From contig CM069872.1 in the NCBI GenBank assembly GCA_036172665.1, forward strand, positions 25,114,001-25,178,000: 64,000 nucleotides of DNA. The letters run 5' to 3'. The position numbers were made by a program, and so were the translations under genes. The stretch is from Prosopocoilus inquinatus. Taxonomy: Eukaryota > Arthropoda > Insecta > Coleoptera > Lucanidae. Shown in pieces: positions 53,398 through 64,000 of this stretch; the first letter of the stretch is position 1, and every line of letters begins with the position of its first letter. Below the pieces are notes generated by a model. That model searched no databases. It was given only the letters and a program-made list of their open reading frames with translations, and was not told the origin of the DNA.

Positions 53398-53718
53398 TGT
53401 GGCACAGAATAGTCTATTTTTAGCATCAGTACGCCACCTTGCGTCACAGAAAATGACTGGAGACTACTCGATCATTTTAGTATGTTGGAGCAACAGAGGG
53501 CTCTGCTATATAAGCTGTACGATCCGTCAGGAGTGATAGTTATGAAGTTAGCGAGCGAAGGATTCGTACTTCGAATAAATAGAAAGTACATTTTGTAAAA
53601 GTGTTAGTTGATAGACAAGCTCATTACAATTGTGTTGTTAATTGTGTAAAGCGACAGCTTTAAATTAAAGTGTTCTGAAATGTAACGACTATAATTTGTG
53701 AACCCCATATTCGTAACA
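53398..53718 (+). mobile_element. Solo LTR (family A), copy 3
   Basis: TGTGGCACAGAA ... TTCGTAACA, with TATATAAG at 53508-53515 and the same body as 36795-37082. Flanks TTGC and TTAC could be a TSD with one change. Confidence 0.8.
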
Positions 53719-53771
53719 TTACATATTCTCCGCTCATTGTTAATGACGCAGAGCTCATTTTCGTGATTTTG

Positions 53772-54212
53772 ATAATAGGTGAATTTTCGCCATACTTGAT
53801 TCTATAACCAGTATTAACCCAGTAGGTTAACCCCCACCGTTCGAAAGTTATAACTTTTGCAGTGATGGCGAAAATGCTGCCGGTACGGTACGGTAATAAC
53901 TGAGGTGTAATTCTAAAAGAAGATGAATTTAGAAAATGAATCCCAACAATTTAGGAATTATTTTTAATAATGATGTTCAAATATATATTTTTATCACTTT
54001 ATTTTATACAGTAGGGATTGATAGTTCCGGTTTTTAATTACTTATGTTCATTACCTACCTCGCGACCTAGGTAACAGATTTCTGTTACCGAGTAACAGCA
54101 ATGACGTATTCGATGACGTCAAACAGCATTACTCTGACATGGCCAAAATGACAAAAGTAATCGGTTTCAATTACCGGTTATAACAAGTAGCTGGCGAAAA
54201 TTCACCTATTAT
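53772..54212. mobile_element. MITE with 20-bp terminal inverted repeats
   Basis: ATAATAGGTGAATTTTCGCC on the left, its inverse at 54192-54211. No gene. Confidence 0.8.
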
Positions 54213-54453
54213 TACAGTGGAATCTTGTGCAACCATTACAATAAATTCTCTGAATGCTATTGGCACGTCTGCCGCGGTCTAACCATATTATGTTAAAATA
54301 CTTTTTCTTTTTGACATATTTGCGAGTCACAAGTTCTTTGTTACTCTTCTGGGCTAATCTGATAATTTGCAAGTTATCTGTATAATTGCAAGTACAGAAT
54401 TAATTCCGAGAAAATGGCAACGAAAGTAACATACTTCAATAATAGCATCTTAC

Positions 54454-54758
54454 TTGATGATATCGTTGATGTTTAATTAACTCTTTGTTGGTATAAAATG
54501 CAGACGGACATGTTTCACACTGAAACTCCCTCACTCCAGTGTGTATGCGTTCGTGTCTCTCCAAGCTTGATTTTGAAATGTACGCCCTGGTACACTGTGA
54601 ACAGTAAAACTTCACACCTTCATGATATTTCTGTTCGTGAGCTCGCAAGTTGCTTCGAACAGAAAATCCAATGTTGCATGTTTCGCAAGAGTACGGTTTT
54701 ACTTCCAGGTGAATTTTCTCGTGGCAGTTCAGCGAATTTTTAGTAACGAAACCTTTCC
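54454..54758 (-). CDS. C2H2 zinc-finger gene, internal exon (four fingers)
   Basis: Acceptor TTAATTAG at 54766-54759; donor GTAAGAT at 54453. It completes the finger begun upstream (C.TCG then GKGFVTKNSLNCHEKIH) and adds CETCNIGFSVRSNLRAHEQK, CSQCTRAYISKSSLERHERI and CETCPSAFYTNKELIKHQRY. It ends with whole codon HQ (phase 0). The next exon I can find in phase is 18988-19185. In total the known exons encode eight fingers. Confidence 0.9.
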
Positions 54759-54806
54759 CTAATTAATAAAATAAGTGTTGTGTGGCAAAAAGGGAACTGC
54801 ACTTAC

Positions 54807-54998
54807 CGCAAGTCACACAGAGAAACGGTCGTTTACCCTCATGATTCATTTCATGTGTCTTCAGCGTATAAGCTGAAGCGCAAGTTTTGTTGCAATTTTC
54901 CCATTTACAGGTGAATGTTGCTTTGTGGTTCTTTTTATGTAACCACCAATCGATTCTCCATGAAAATTCTTTACTGCATATTTTACATTTAAAATTGC
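54807..54998 (-). CDS. C2H2 zinc-finger gene, internal exon (two and a half fingers)
   Basis: Acceptor TTTTTCAG at 55006-54999, donor GTAAGT at 54806. Encodes CKICSKEFSWRIDWWLHKKN, then CKWENCNKTCASAYTLKTHE and the first cysteines of the third finger (CVTC). 192 nt, phase 1 at both ends, matching its neighbours. Confidence 0.9.
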
Positions 54999-55061
54999 CT
55001 GAAAAATACATGCATAAATGTTTCAATAAAATATGAGAATTGTAAATATACTGTATCTAAC

Positions 55062-55154
55062 CTTCATTTTTTAGTTCTGCTTCATCATTCTGAGAATCAG
55101 GTTGTTGTAATAATATCTTACCACCATCATCTTTATTTATAATCTGTTCTATTT
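55062..55154 (-). CDS. C2H2 zinc-finger gene, upstream exon
   Basis: Acceptor CATTACAG at 55162-55155, donor GTTAGA at 55061. Encodes an acidic linker, EIEQIINKDDGGKILLQQPD, then SQNDEAELKNEG, leading into the first finger. The start codon must lie further upstream on the minus strand; I could not find a phase-compatible exon. Confidence 0.75.
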
Positions 55155-55162
55155 CTGTAATG

Positions 55163-55975
55163 TAATAGTAAATATAAGCAACTTACAATTGGATAGCGCT
55201 TATCTAAAAGGTAGCAATCGCCAAAGAGCGTTTTTTGAGATAAAGGTACCGAACGCCTCGTATAATATTAAATTAAATTATTAACGGAAAATATTGCATG
55301 TTAACAGATTTCTATAACGCTAGTTATTTTTTTATGATCCAAACATCATAAACATTGTGTTAAAAGATCCATATACAAAACTGTAAATTTATTGGAAAGG
55401 AACCAAACGCCATTTTTGTAAAAAGAAAAACAGTCAAGCAAAATAATATGAGTAAATTCTATTAAATCTATTCTATAAATAAATATATTCTTTCTTTCAA
55501 AGTGTTTAAATGAAGTTAATATATCCACAAATTTATTTTTCAGTTTAAAAAAACTTTAACCTTAATTTTTTCAAAACTATAAAATTGTGGTTGGTACCTT
55601 TTAAATAAGAGCTATAAAATTAGTAACTAAATGATCATACAGCGATGCACAGTGGTCGAAATGCCTAATCTAGCTGTGCAAAATTCAGTGCATAAAAGTT
55701 TTTTGATTTTAACGATTTGAAAAATAGTTTTTAAATAACATTATCCATTTTCACTAGCAGATTCGGTTTTTCTCATCCCAAATGGACTCGATGAAAAAAA
55801 TTGTAGTTATTTGAGTAACTAAGGACAGGGCTTTTAAATTCAGATGTAAAAAGCAATAAACGATATTCCTAGCCTAAAAATGTATTATTTTTAAGATGTT
55901 GCAATTTCTGTTTTCCAAAGCTTTCCTCTACAGGTAATGTGAACACTAAAGATATGATGTTAAATTTGAGTTCTT
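55163..55975. other. Stretch without a recognised gene
   Basis: AT-rich; upstream intron of the zinc-finger gene. A candidate donor at 55192 would create a stop at the junction, so I do not call an exon. Confidence 0.5.
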
Positions 55976-55979
55976 TTTT

Positions 55980-56405
55980 TAAATCAACTGGCACGCTGTT
56001 AAAGTTTATTACATAGTAACCACTCATATCCATTTTCGACATTTTCGAGTTTCCAAAATCATGAATGACGTCATAGTTGCAGATTATGACGTCTTCACAA
56101 TTGAAGATTATGACGTCACAAGAAAAATGAAAAACGCTAGTTTGTGACAAATAAGTAGTAATTCAACTTTTATTTAAAACATTTTTTTTGTAAAACCTAT
56201 AATAGCGGCTTTATCATCGCATCAATCTTCCTTACTTTTTATTCACACTGTATATTTGTTTGCAATTTCTTGCTCATACTTTCTTATTAATTAATTACAA
56301 ATATTTGTTGTGGTTGTACGTAAATACATTTCAACTCGAATATCAGCGGATATGAGTGATTACTACATAATAAACTTTAACAGCGTGTTAGTTGACATAA
56401 AAGAT
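55980..56405. repeat. Inverted-repeat element, nature unknown
   Basis: ATATGAGTGATTACTACATA with the following AACTTTAACAGCGTG at 56345-56395 is the inverse of 55985-56030. Its arms produce matching short frames (YYVINFNSV / YYIINFNSV) on both strands that are probably not genes. Confidence 0.55.
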
Positions 56406-56848
56406 TCATTCAAATTTAAAAAACACAAGTCCCAATGGAATCTTAAACATGAGCGTTTCGTTTACTGTTTTGTGTATTTGAGTTTGAAAGTCCCGCTCTA
56501 AAGTTACTTAAATAACTACAAATTTTATGATGTCGTTTTAGTATATTATTACCAAAGTATATTACATAAAAAAACATCAACTTTTTTTAAATCGGTACTG
56601 TTTACTTTTATATTTTTGTACAGCTACATATATAAGCAGCGCCAAAAATATTACTAGTAGGAATTTTTGAAAGAGCCTTGAAAGCTGCGAGCTCTCTCTC
56701 ATGACAGTGGACCCAATAAAAATGACGGTCACAACACAATGACTGACCACTTTAAAAATGACCCTGACATGACATCATTTTAATAAATAACTGCCATTTT
56801 TAATAAATAATCGTAATTGAAATTAACCTCCGCCCACAATAATTTTTA

Positions 56849-56900
56849 TATCCGTAGATACGTATTTCGGCAGCTAAACTGCCATCTTCAGTACGCTACC
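56849..56900 (-). ncRNA. Hammerhead ribozyme, family F left end
   Basis: CTGAAGA; stem II GGCAG/CTGCC; GAA; palindrome ATACGTAT; C at the cleavage site; stem I CGTA/TACG. Confidence 0.75.
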
Positions 56901-58096
56901 AACTTAAAAACATTAAAAAAAAGATCTAAAACAACCTAATCACATAAAAATCATAAAAATGTTAAACCTAACAACAATCTAATCATCCTAAAAGATATAT
57001 ATGTCTAAATGTAAGTAAATATAAATTAATATGTAAAAATCTAAAATAAACTATATATGTTATGTATAAATCGGAAAAGAAATTATGTGAACACCTAAAA
57101 TTAACTTGTTGAAAACCTTACAAATAAGAGCTATCCAAACAACACGGAAATGCGGAAATAAATAGTACAAAGACCCGAAAAAACTTCTTATTCTAACGAA
57201 TAAATAAGTATATAGGTTGTTTTTTTTTTAGGATTTTTAGGTTTTTAGGTATCAAATAACAGGGAATTATATACTTATTTATTCGTTAGAATAAGAAGTT
57301 TTTTCGGGTCTTTGAACTATTTATTTCCGCATTTCCGTGTTGTTTGGTTAACTCTTATTTGTAAGGTTTTCTGACAGTTAATTTTAGGTGTTCACATATT
57401 TTTTTGCCGATTTATATATAACTAAGGCCTCGAATCTGAGGGTCAAACTCAGAGGCGTTGTATTCCGCGCGCGGCGGGGCTCGATTTCTCGCTGCATTTG
57501 CGATAGGCACGATCAAATTCTGCGTCTCATTAATTTAGATTTCGACGATTCGACATTTATTTGATTGCTCAGTCTTTCCGTAAATATTGAAGAGTTCAAA
57601 ATTTACCTAGAGAAAGCGTCTCTCACAACCTGTTATGTTCAGAGATCATTTTCTCGCTTTAAAAGACAAGCATTCTCACGGCAAATCGAAACGAACGAAC
57701 GAACGAAAATTTGGAATGTTATTTAATAATTAATTTTAATAATAATTAATAGCTAAGAAATTTTAGTATTTTCTTTCCTATTCGAATTTCGAATATCTGA
57801 GAATACTCAACAACGCGCCTCTCTGTTAAACCGGGCAACCGAACGATTCAGAGCTGCGCTACACCGGGGGTGTTCCGATGCGTATTCGGCATATGGGAGA
57901 CTGGACGGGCTATTTTCCTCGATCCTTTATACATAACATAGTTTATTTTAGATTTTTACATATTAATTTATATTTACTTACATTTAGACTTATATATCTT
58001 TTAGGATGATTAGATTATTGTTAGGGTTAACATTTTTATGATTTTATCAGTGTAATTAGGTTGTTTTTAGATTCTTTTTTTAGTGTTTTTAAGTTG

Positions 58097-58147
58097 GTAG
58101 CGTACTGAAGATGACAGCTTAGCTGCCGAAATATGTATCTACGGATA
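58097..58147 (+). ncRNA. Hammerhead ribozyme, family F right end (mutated)
   Basis: As the left end, but stem II GACAG/CTGCC has a mismatch and stem III reads ATATGTAT. Confidence 0.55.
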
Positions 58148-58462
58148 TAAAAATTATTGTGGACGGAGGTTAATTTCAATTACCTCTTAAACCACAGTCT
58201 CCTTTACTATTTTAGTAAATAATCGTAATTTAAATAAATGACTGTCACTGACACATGCAAATAGACATATACGCGTGTATTACTGTTGAAAAAAATACCT
58301 AACGTAAAATAAAAACGTAAGGTCCTTCAGTGCTTATGGCTAGGGTCCCTAGATATGATTGACATTTAACATGTCGGAGAGGGTTCGGAAGTACAGCATC
58401 AGATGCGCCATTTTGCAAAGCTCCGCATCGTCTACGAAATAGCAATACTATGTATGTTTAAC

Positions 58463-58690
58463 GCCTGAATGGTTCAGTGGTAAAAGCCTTGCAATCGTAA
58501 GGTCGTGGGTTTGCATCTGCTCGAGATATTTCTCGGGGGTCGTTACTCACTTGATACCCTTCAGTGTTGGGGAGCAAATTCGACAGTGCTTCCCTTTCAA
58601 CGGCGAGAAGGTTTGGAAGTAATAAAGCCATGGAACACTTTACACACCGATGAGAAGTTAGCAATAAAATTCCAGCAATAAAATTATGAA
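58463..58690 (+). repeat. tRNA-derived SINE
   Basis: The head GCCTGAATGGTTCAGTGGTA has a Pol III A box (TGGTTCAGTGG, 58470) and, 38 bp on, a B box (GGTTTGCATCT, one change from consensus). CCTT..TAAGG fits an anticodon stem. A non-tRNA body follows to an A-rich end with repeated CAATAAAATT near 58664-58685. No intact tRNA 3' half, so not a functional tRNA. Confidence 0.7.
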
Positions 58691-58940
58691 ATTTCAAAAC
58701 GCTGCCACCGCTAAAATAACGATCACAGATCAATAATATTTAATCTATTACAAAGAGTATAATGTGTAGATTCCCCTCATATGAAGAAACTGAAAAAATA
58801 TTTGATATTAAGTTAACTATGACTATTTAAACCAGCATAAGTCATTATTCATATATCGCACCAAAACAATTGCTTTCACTGAAAATGTTCACGTAGTCAT
58901 AAAGTAAACATACATATCTGTTTAATAATGCCTTCAGAAA

Positions 58941-59300
58941 GTTTTAGCCGGTTGATTTGAAGTAATTAGAAATTAATTAAAAGTGGCGCTCGGAGCAATG
59001 AAACAGTACCAATTTCAAATGTTCATAACTTTTCTCAGAGAACTTGCATAAAATTCTGTTTGCAGATAATTAAAGCACGGATCGAAATCTATCGTTTAAA
59101 CCACCCTCTGAGTTTTAGCCGGTTGGTTTGAAGTAATTAGAAATTAATTAAAAGTGACGCACAGACCAACTTCAAATATTCATAACTTTCCATTCCGCAC
59201 TTGCATAAAAATTCTGTTTGCAGAATATGAAAGCACGGATTGAAATCTATCGTTTAAACCACCCTCTGAGTTTTAGCCAGTCGGTTTGAAGTAATTAGAA
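58941..59300. repeat. Tandem repeat, units of about 160-170 bp
   Basis: GTTTTAGCCGGTTG starts units at 58941, 59112 and (variant) 59270; AAATCTATCGTTTAAACCAC ends each. Confidence 0.85.
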
Positions 59301-59310
59301 ATTAATAAAT

Positions 59311-59394
59311 TGTGACGTTTGCAACAATAAAAAAAAACTTTACTTTAATAATTGTGACGTTTGCAACAATAAAAAAAAACTTTACTTTGCGCTT
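59311..59394. repeat. Tandem duplication, 42-bp unit
   Basis: TGTGACGTTTGCAACAATAA occurs at 59311 and 59353. Confidence 0.9.
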
Positions 59395-59604
59395 TGTGAA
59401 TTATGGCCAAGGTCTGAAGTTTGCATTGAGTACACAGGGTGTTCAAAGTTTTTGTTATAGGCACACAACAACTTCGTTATTATGGAAGGTACGAAGTCGT
59501 TCAAATTGGCAAAAATATACTGCTTTTACTCAAGATTAGTAATTAAGCATTGTCCATGCGTAAGCTGACCGGATCAGTCAGATTACGGTGGAATTCTCGA
59601 TATG

Positions 59605-59650
59605 TTCTTCTTCTGATGAGGCCTCAATTAGGGCCGAAATCGCTATGAGA
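59605..59650 (+). repeat. Hammerhead-like relic
   Basis: CTGATGA, GGCC..GGGCC, GAAA and flanking GTTCT/AGAAC resemble the ribozyme, but stem III (ATCGCTAT) does not self-pair and is followed by G, which blocks cleavage. Probably decayed or chance. Confidence 0.3.
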
Positions 59651-60355
59651 ACCCTGTTGCAATTTAGCTGAATTGTAGCAGATTTTTAATGATTTTTTTT
59701 AATGATGAGTACAAATATCGCAATAACTTCGTTATTATTTGTTCTGAGGTTAAGTAGTAAAGAGTACTCTATATTTAGAATTTACTATTCTTTCGTTTCA
59801 CAACAAAAAATACGGAATATTTCATTAAAGAAAAGTTTACATGTGAAGATATTATGAGAACGCGATGCCATGGTTTTAAACGAAGCAATTCTCACTCGGC
59901 AGCATTTTATGTCAAAAAATTACATGTAAAAATATGACGCGACGCGATGCGCTGCTCGTGTGAGAATTGAGCCTAAACCGTAACAGATAGTAAAGTTGGC
60001 AAAGATACATAAAAGCTTAATAATGAAAAACTCTATCTGGAAATAAATTAGTCTAGAAGGCACTACCTTTTTTCAGTAAGTAACTCTGCAGCCATTTAGA
60101 TTTTCTTATTTTGTGCCTAAAAGGTAAAGTTATTTTCCTAACCTCAAAAAAATTATAGTAAGATATGTGTTGCGGAAAGCTAAACAGCGGATAAATTCGT
60201 CGATATTTTTAAGGCGATAAATTTTTTAAGAAGTCATACGGACACGTCGATTTCGCCTAATTTTTTTTCCCTTCCACACACTATTTTTAATACTACAAGG
60301 TGTTTACAGAAAGCTGGGCGATCGTCTGGAAGATATCGAATTTATCTGTTCCACG

Positions 60356-60690
60356 CTGTATAATTAATTGATCGACTTATTTTTTCTTTTATTCGATTTA
60401 ATTTAATTTATTTTTATGTTGTCAATTTATCTTTCATTCGCTTTTTAAGTATCAGTTGATCGTATTTTTTTTTGTTTTTTTTTTATTTACTCAATTTGAG
60501 TTCATTTTACATTTTAATCCCTTCGTTCGATCGCCATTTTTTTTTTCCTTTTCAGGAAATTTTATTTTATTTTTTTGATTATCAATTGATCGTCTTTGGT
60601 TTTTTTTTTGTTTACTTGATTTGAATTTATTTTAAATTTTTATCCCTTCGATTGATCCCCATTTTTAATAATAATAATAATAATAATAAT
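60356..60690. repeat. T-rich degenerate tandem repeat with (AAT)n end
   Basis: Units around TCAATTGATCG and TTTTAATCCCTTCG recur every 110-130 bp; an (AAT)n run at 60667-60690 closes it. Similar T-rich sequence surrounds locus R5 (62985-63062 and 63822-64000). Confidence 0.6.
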
Positions 60691-60757
60691 GTTTTATTGT
60701 CAGTTATCACCAGCACAAGGTCATTGTCAAAAAAAAACTGATACAGGCAAATATAAC

Positions 60758-61020
60758 ACAGATAGACATAAGCAAAACAAATTAAAAAGACAAAATACGA
60801 GTAAAACTATTTAGCAGTACTAACTATGCATTATGATTAATAAATAATGTGCGTCAAATTGGGCGATTTTGTTTAACATCACAGATCACAGATAGACTTA
60901 GGTAAAACAAATTAAAAAGACAAAATACAAGTAAAACTATTTAGCACTACTAACTATGCATTATGATTATAATACATAATGTGCGTCAAATTGGGCGATT
61001 TTGTTTAGCCGAGCACAGAT
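60758..61020. repeat. Tandem duplication, about 130-bp unit
   Basis: CACAGATAGAC at 60758 and 60888, with AACAAATTAAAAAGACAAAA and TGTGCGTCAAATTGGGCGAT in both. Confidence 0.9.
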
Positions 61021-61063
61021 CGCAGAAAAAAAAATTATTACATTTATATCGTTATATATTATA

Positions 61064-62896
61064 CAGGGAGATTCAGGCAACGCTTTCATTAAAAATTTAC
61101 GGACTTCTCCTTTGAATTTATTTTTCATATTTTGTAGTTATAAGTTAACGATATGGATCTATCAAAATATAATATTTTCAAATTTCGGACACTTCCGCTT
61201 ATACCGGAAGTTGCTGTCAACTTTCTTATTTTAAATGGTTTACTTCAATTTTTAATGCATTTTTGAAATTTCATAAAAATCTAAAAATATTTTGTGCAAC
61301 ATGTCATACAAGAAAAATTAACCGTTTCCGAGACATTTTAATTTTTTTTAAATAACTCAGACTTGCAGAACCTTGGTTATGATACTGCCATCTTTGTGCA
61401 ATAAAACGCATGATGCCCATTTTTGGCCTGTAGTAGGCTACAGTAACATTCTTTCAAATCATGTCCTGTTTTGCACTTGATTACTTATAGGCTGGTTGAA
61501 AAGTAACTTCTATTCGAACTAATTTCAACTGTCGAAAAGTCATGTTTTTTAAACGGAACGCCTAGTATATTTTTATACCATGTGACTCAGGATTAAATAT
61601 TCTTTCGTCCTGTATTAGCATTCCCTATGCCTATCTCTTATAGTTCACTCGTTATCGATGATTTCTTTTTAACACGTATTTTTTTTCCATTTTTCGGCAT
61701 TATTTTTAAATAGTGGGCTATGAAAACTAGAGAAATTATAATTTTGAAATCATCCGTCTAGTAGGAATTAAAAAAAAAAGAAAAACAATTTAATCGCTAC
61801 GAAGAACCAAAAAATGAATAATAAAACACAGACATATTAAAGATATTTAATGATAAGAAAAATCGACAATTCAAGAAGTTAATAAAAAAAAGTTGTTATA
61901 TCGAGGAAAATGCGTTATTAATTAGATACAGTAGAAAGTTATTACTAATAAATAATAGCCGAGGACAACTTAGAGCCAATATTATGACCAATAATTTGTG
62001 TATTATTTTTAATATTTCTGATTTATTTATTAGTTTTCATAAAATTTTGTATTGTAAGTGTAAATTTCTCCTTGTAAATGTGTAAATAGTCACACCAAGA
62101 ATTCTAATACATGCGGCATATGTAAACAAAAAGTTCAGATGATAGATATGTATTTAAATATTATTTGTCGGTTTTTAAAATGAAATTGAAATTACAGTCA
62201 GAAATTAATTTAAAAAACCTCAGTTTGTTAAATTTTCATAGCACACCATTCAGGAATAATACTGAAAAGTAAAAAAATTGATGTGTCAAAGAGAAAATCA
62301 TGAATAGAAAGAGAAAGGTAAGAGATGGGTATAGGGAATGCTAACACAGTTCGAAAGAACATTTAATTGTGATTCTTATGGTATAAAAATATACTAGGCA
62401 TTCCATTTAAAAAACATGACTTTTCGACAGTTGAAATCAGTTCGAATAGAAGTTACTTTTGAACCAACCCGTAAACGATTTTGTGTAAAATTAGGTATGA
62501 CCTGAAAGCTTATGAGCATACCCTACTACAGGCCAAAAATTGAAATTATGACTTTTGTTACACAAAGATCTTAGCATCATAAACAAGGTATTGCAACTTT
62601 GAACTTTTTTTAAAAAATGGAAATATCTCTAAAACGGCTAATTTTTCTTGTATCACATGTTACACAAAATCTTTTTAGAATTTCATGAAGATTTCAGAAA
62701 TGCAATAAAAAATAGGGTATTCTATTTAAAATAAGAAAGTTGACAGCAACTTCCGGTACAAGCGGAAGTGTCCGAAAGTTGGAAATATTATATTTTAATA
62801 GATCATTATCGCTAACTTATAACCGCAAAATATGAAATAGAAATTCAAAGAGGAAGTCCGTAAACTTCTAATGAATGGGTTGCCTGAATCTCCCTG
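61064..62896. mobile_element. CAGGGAGATT fold-back element, full copy
   Basis: 1,833 bp, TA on both sides, ends CAGGGAGATTCAGGCAAC and inverse, with inverted arms of about 650-690 bp and a unique centre at about 61740-62210. No transposase. TA duplication suggests a Tc1/mariner derivative. Confidence 0.85.
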
Positions 62897-63115
62897 TATA
62901 TAAAAAAAAATTATTATTACAAGGAGGGCAACGCATTAAATACTTTAATTGCTTTATAATGCGCACCACGTTCGTAGAATGTGGATCTATGCTTTCTTGT
63001 TTTCTCTTTTATACGATTTGTTTTTACTTTTTAATTATATTGTTTCTTTAACATATAACAATTAATTTTTTATAAAAAATTTTGTGCAAATCGTTTTTGA
63101 TTGCAGTGAAAACCT

Positions 63116-63178
63116 CGAGCAGCCTCTGGACAGCTGTTTCAGCCCTGCTTGGGGCTTCTTCAGCAGAAACGTAGCTCG
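63116..63178 (-). ncRNA. Type I hammerhead ribozyme, R5 minus unit
   Basis: All stems and core as in R1. A second minus copy after 63425 is cut off after its stem III. Confidence 0.8.
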
Positions 63179-63559
63179 ACATTTCCACTGCAGACCAAAA
63201 ACGACTTGCCCAATTTATTCGCAAATGCGATGTAAGAATGATGAACAGATAAAATAGCGACATCTTGCTATCGCTTTTTGACCTGACATTGCAGTAGGAT
63301 AGACAAATTGAAGCGAGATTTGCTCCTAATAAGTCCCCCATGCAAGGCGGCCATGCTTGCTGTCAAAGCATAATGAAAGTTTTTAGAAAAATTTTTGTGC
63401 AAATCGTTTTTGATTGCAGTGAAAACCTCGAGCAGCCTCTGGACAGCTGTTTCAGGTCAAAAAGCGATAGTAAGATGTCGCTATTTTATCTGTTCATCAT
63501 TCTTACATCGCATTTGCGAATAAATTGGGCAAGTCGTTTTTGGTCTGCAGTGGAAATGT

Positions 63560-63622
63560 CGAGCTACGTCTCTGCTGAAGAAGCCCCAAGCAGGGCTGAA
63601 ACAGCTGTCCAGAGGCTGCTCG
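63560..63622 (+). ncRNA. Type I hammerhead ribozyme, R5 plus unit
   Basis: CTGAAGA core, AGCCC/GGGCT, ACAGCTGT then C; stem I with GTCTCTG/CAGAGGC. Confidence 0.85.
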
Positions 63623-64000
63623 AGGTTTCCACTGCAATCAAAAACGATTTGCACAAAAATTTTTCTAAAAACTTTCATTATGCTTTGACAGCAAGCATGG
63701 CCGTCTTGCATGGGGGACTTATTAGGAGCAAATCCCGCTTCAATTTGTCTATCCTACTGCAATGTCAGGTCAAAAAGCGATAGTAAGATGTCGCTATTTT
63801 ATCTGTTCATAATTTTTTATAGTTTTTATTTTCATTCATCATTTTTTTTGTTTCTTGTTTTTTCTTTCGGTTGATTTTATTTAATACGATTTATTTATTT
63901 TTTCATTTTTTAATTATCAATTAGATTAACTTTTGTTTTTTCTTTCATTTGTTCTGTTTGAAAATATTTCATTTTACATTTTAATCTTTAATACCTCAGA

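Larger units (their letters stand above)
56819..58215. mobile_element. Hammerhead fold-back family F, copy 1
   Basis: A 15-bp TSD TAAATAATCGTAATT (56804-56818, 58216-58230). Both ends carry the same 280-bp sequence in inverse orientation, with a second inner inverted repeat centred near 57215. An unrelated 500-bp piece (about 57425-57925), GC-richer at its ends, lies between. No gene. The long TSD and ribozymes suggest retrotransposition rather than cut-and-paste. Confidence 0.8.
63075..63809. mobile_element. Hammerhead repeat element (retrozyme-like), locus R5
   Basis: A 12-bp TSD TAATTTTTTATA (63063-63074, 63810-63821). One complete and one partial unit on the minus strand join a plus unit at about 63455. 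Ends agree with R1. Confidence 0.85.

Noticed and set aside
58463..58535. Functional tRNA gene
   Set aside because: A box is good but B box has a substitution and no acceptor stem closes; a SINE head fits better.
1..64000. CRISPR arrays, bacterial operons, prophage
   Set aside because: Introns, poly(A) signal and eukaryotic transposons throughout; repeat arrays here lack unique spacers of constant length.

Overview
The window looks like one stretch of an AT-rich arthropod (most likely insect) nuclear genome. It has GT-AG introns, a multi-finger C2H2 gene, and the mobile elements expected of insects: piggyBac, hAT, Tc1/mariner, Harbinger-like MITEs, Jockey-like LINE, Penelope-like elements (PLE), Gypsy, Copia gag and a Polinton-type polymerase. 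I cannot name the species. Almost all of the 64 kb is transposons, many nested inside each other and bounded by target-site duplications (TSDs) that can be read directly.

Layout. 0-6 kb: a decayed protein-primed family B DNA polymerase, split by a 4 kb terminal-inverted-repeat element between two TA microsatellites. 6.8-9.6 kb: a GC-rich block of higher-order degenerate repeats without a convincing gene. 9.6-21.2 kb: three copies of a transposon whose ends are arrays of short repeats. One copy carries a decayed RING-HTH-DDE transposase. A PLE lies between two copies; a LINE lies in the PLE and a ribozyme-bearing tandem repeat lies in the LINE. 23.1-25.7 kb: two more ribozyme repeats and a small fold-back. 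27.2-37.2 kb: a piggyBac copy split by a hAT element, which is itself split by a young Gypsy element (LTRs differ at one of 327 positions). A solo LTR also sits in the piggyBac. 37.2-48 kb: Harbinger MITEs, a possibly intact hAT element, a PLE, a solo LTR and fold-backs. 47.8-50.7 kb: a broken YqaJ-nuclease gene and a P-element-like remnant. 51.7-64 kb: further MITEs, an LTR, zinc-finger exons, a 1.4 kb ribozyme fold-back, a tRNA-related SINE, tandem repeats and a last ribozyme repeat.

The likeliest host gene is a C2H2 zinc-finger gene on the minus strand. Three exons lie at 54454-55154 and the last exon, with its stop codon and poly(A) signal, at 18988-19185. Phase and the inter-finger linker match across the gap, so about 35 kb of the window would be one intron filled with transposons.

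Two observations stand out. (1) The Gypsy element at 28833-35390 carries, in frame after its integrase, a macrodomain of the TARG1/OARD1 ADP-ribose hydrolase type followed by a CCCH zinc finger. This is not a standard LTR-retrotransposon architecture. (2) A family of about 310-bp repeats at five full loci, plus a minimal derivative, carries type I hammerhead ribozymes with a palindromic stem III. The five full loci are built as head-to-head inverted arms, and five of the six loci have a 10-14 bp TSD. Three further hammerhead-bearing fold-back families share this plan.
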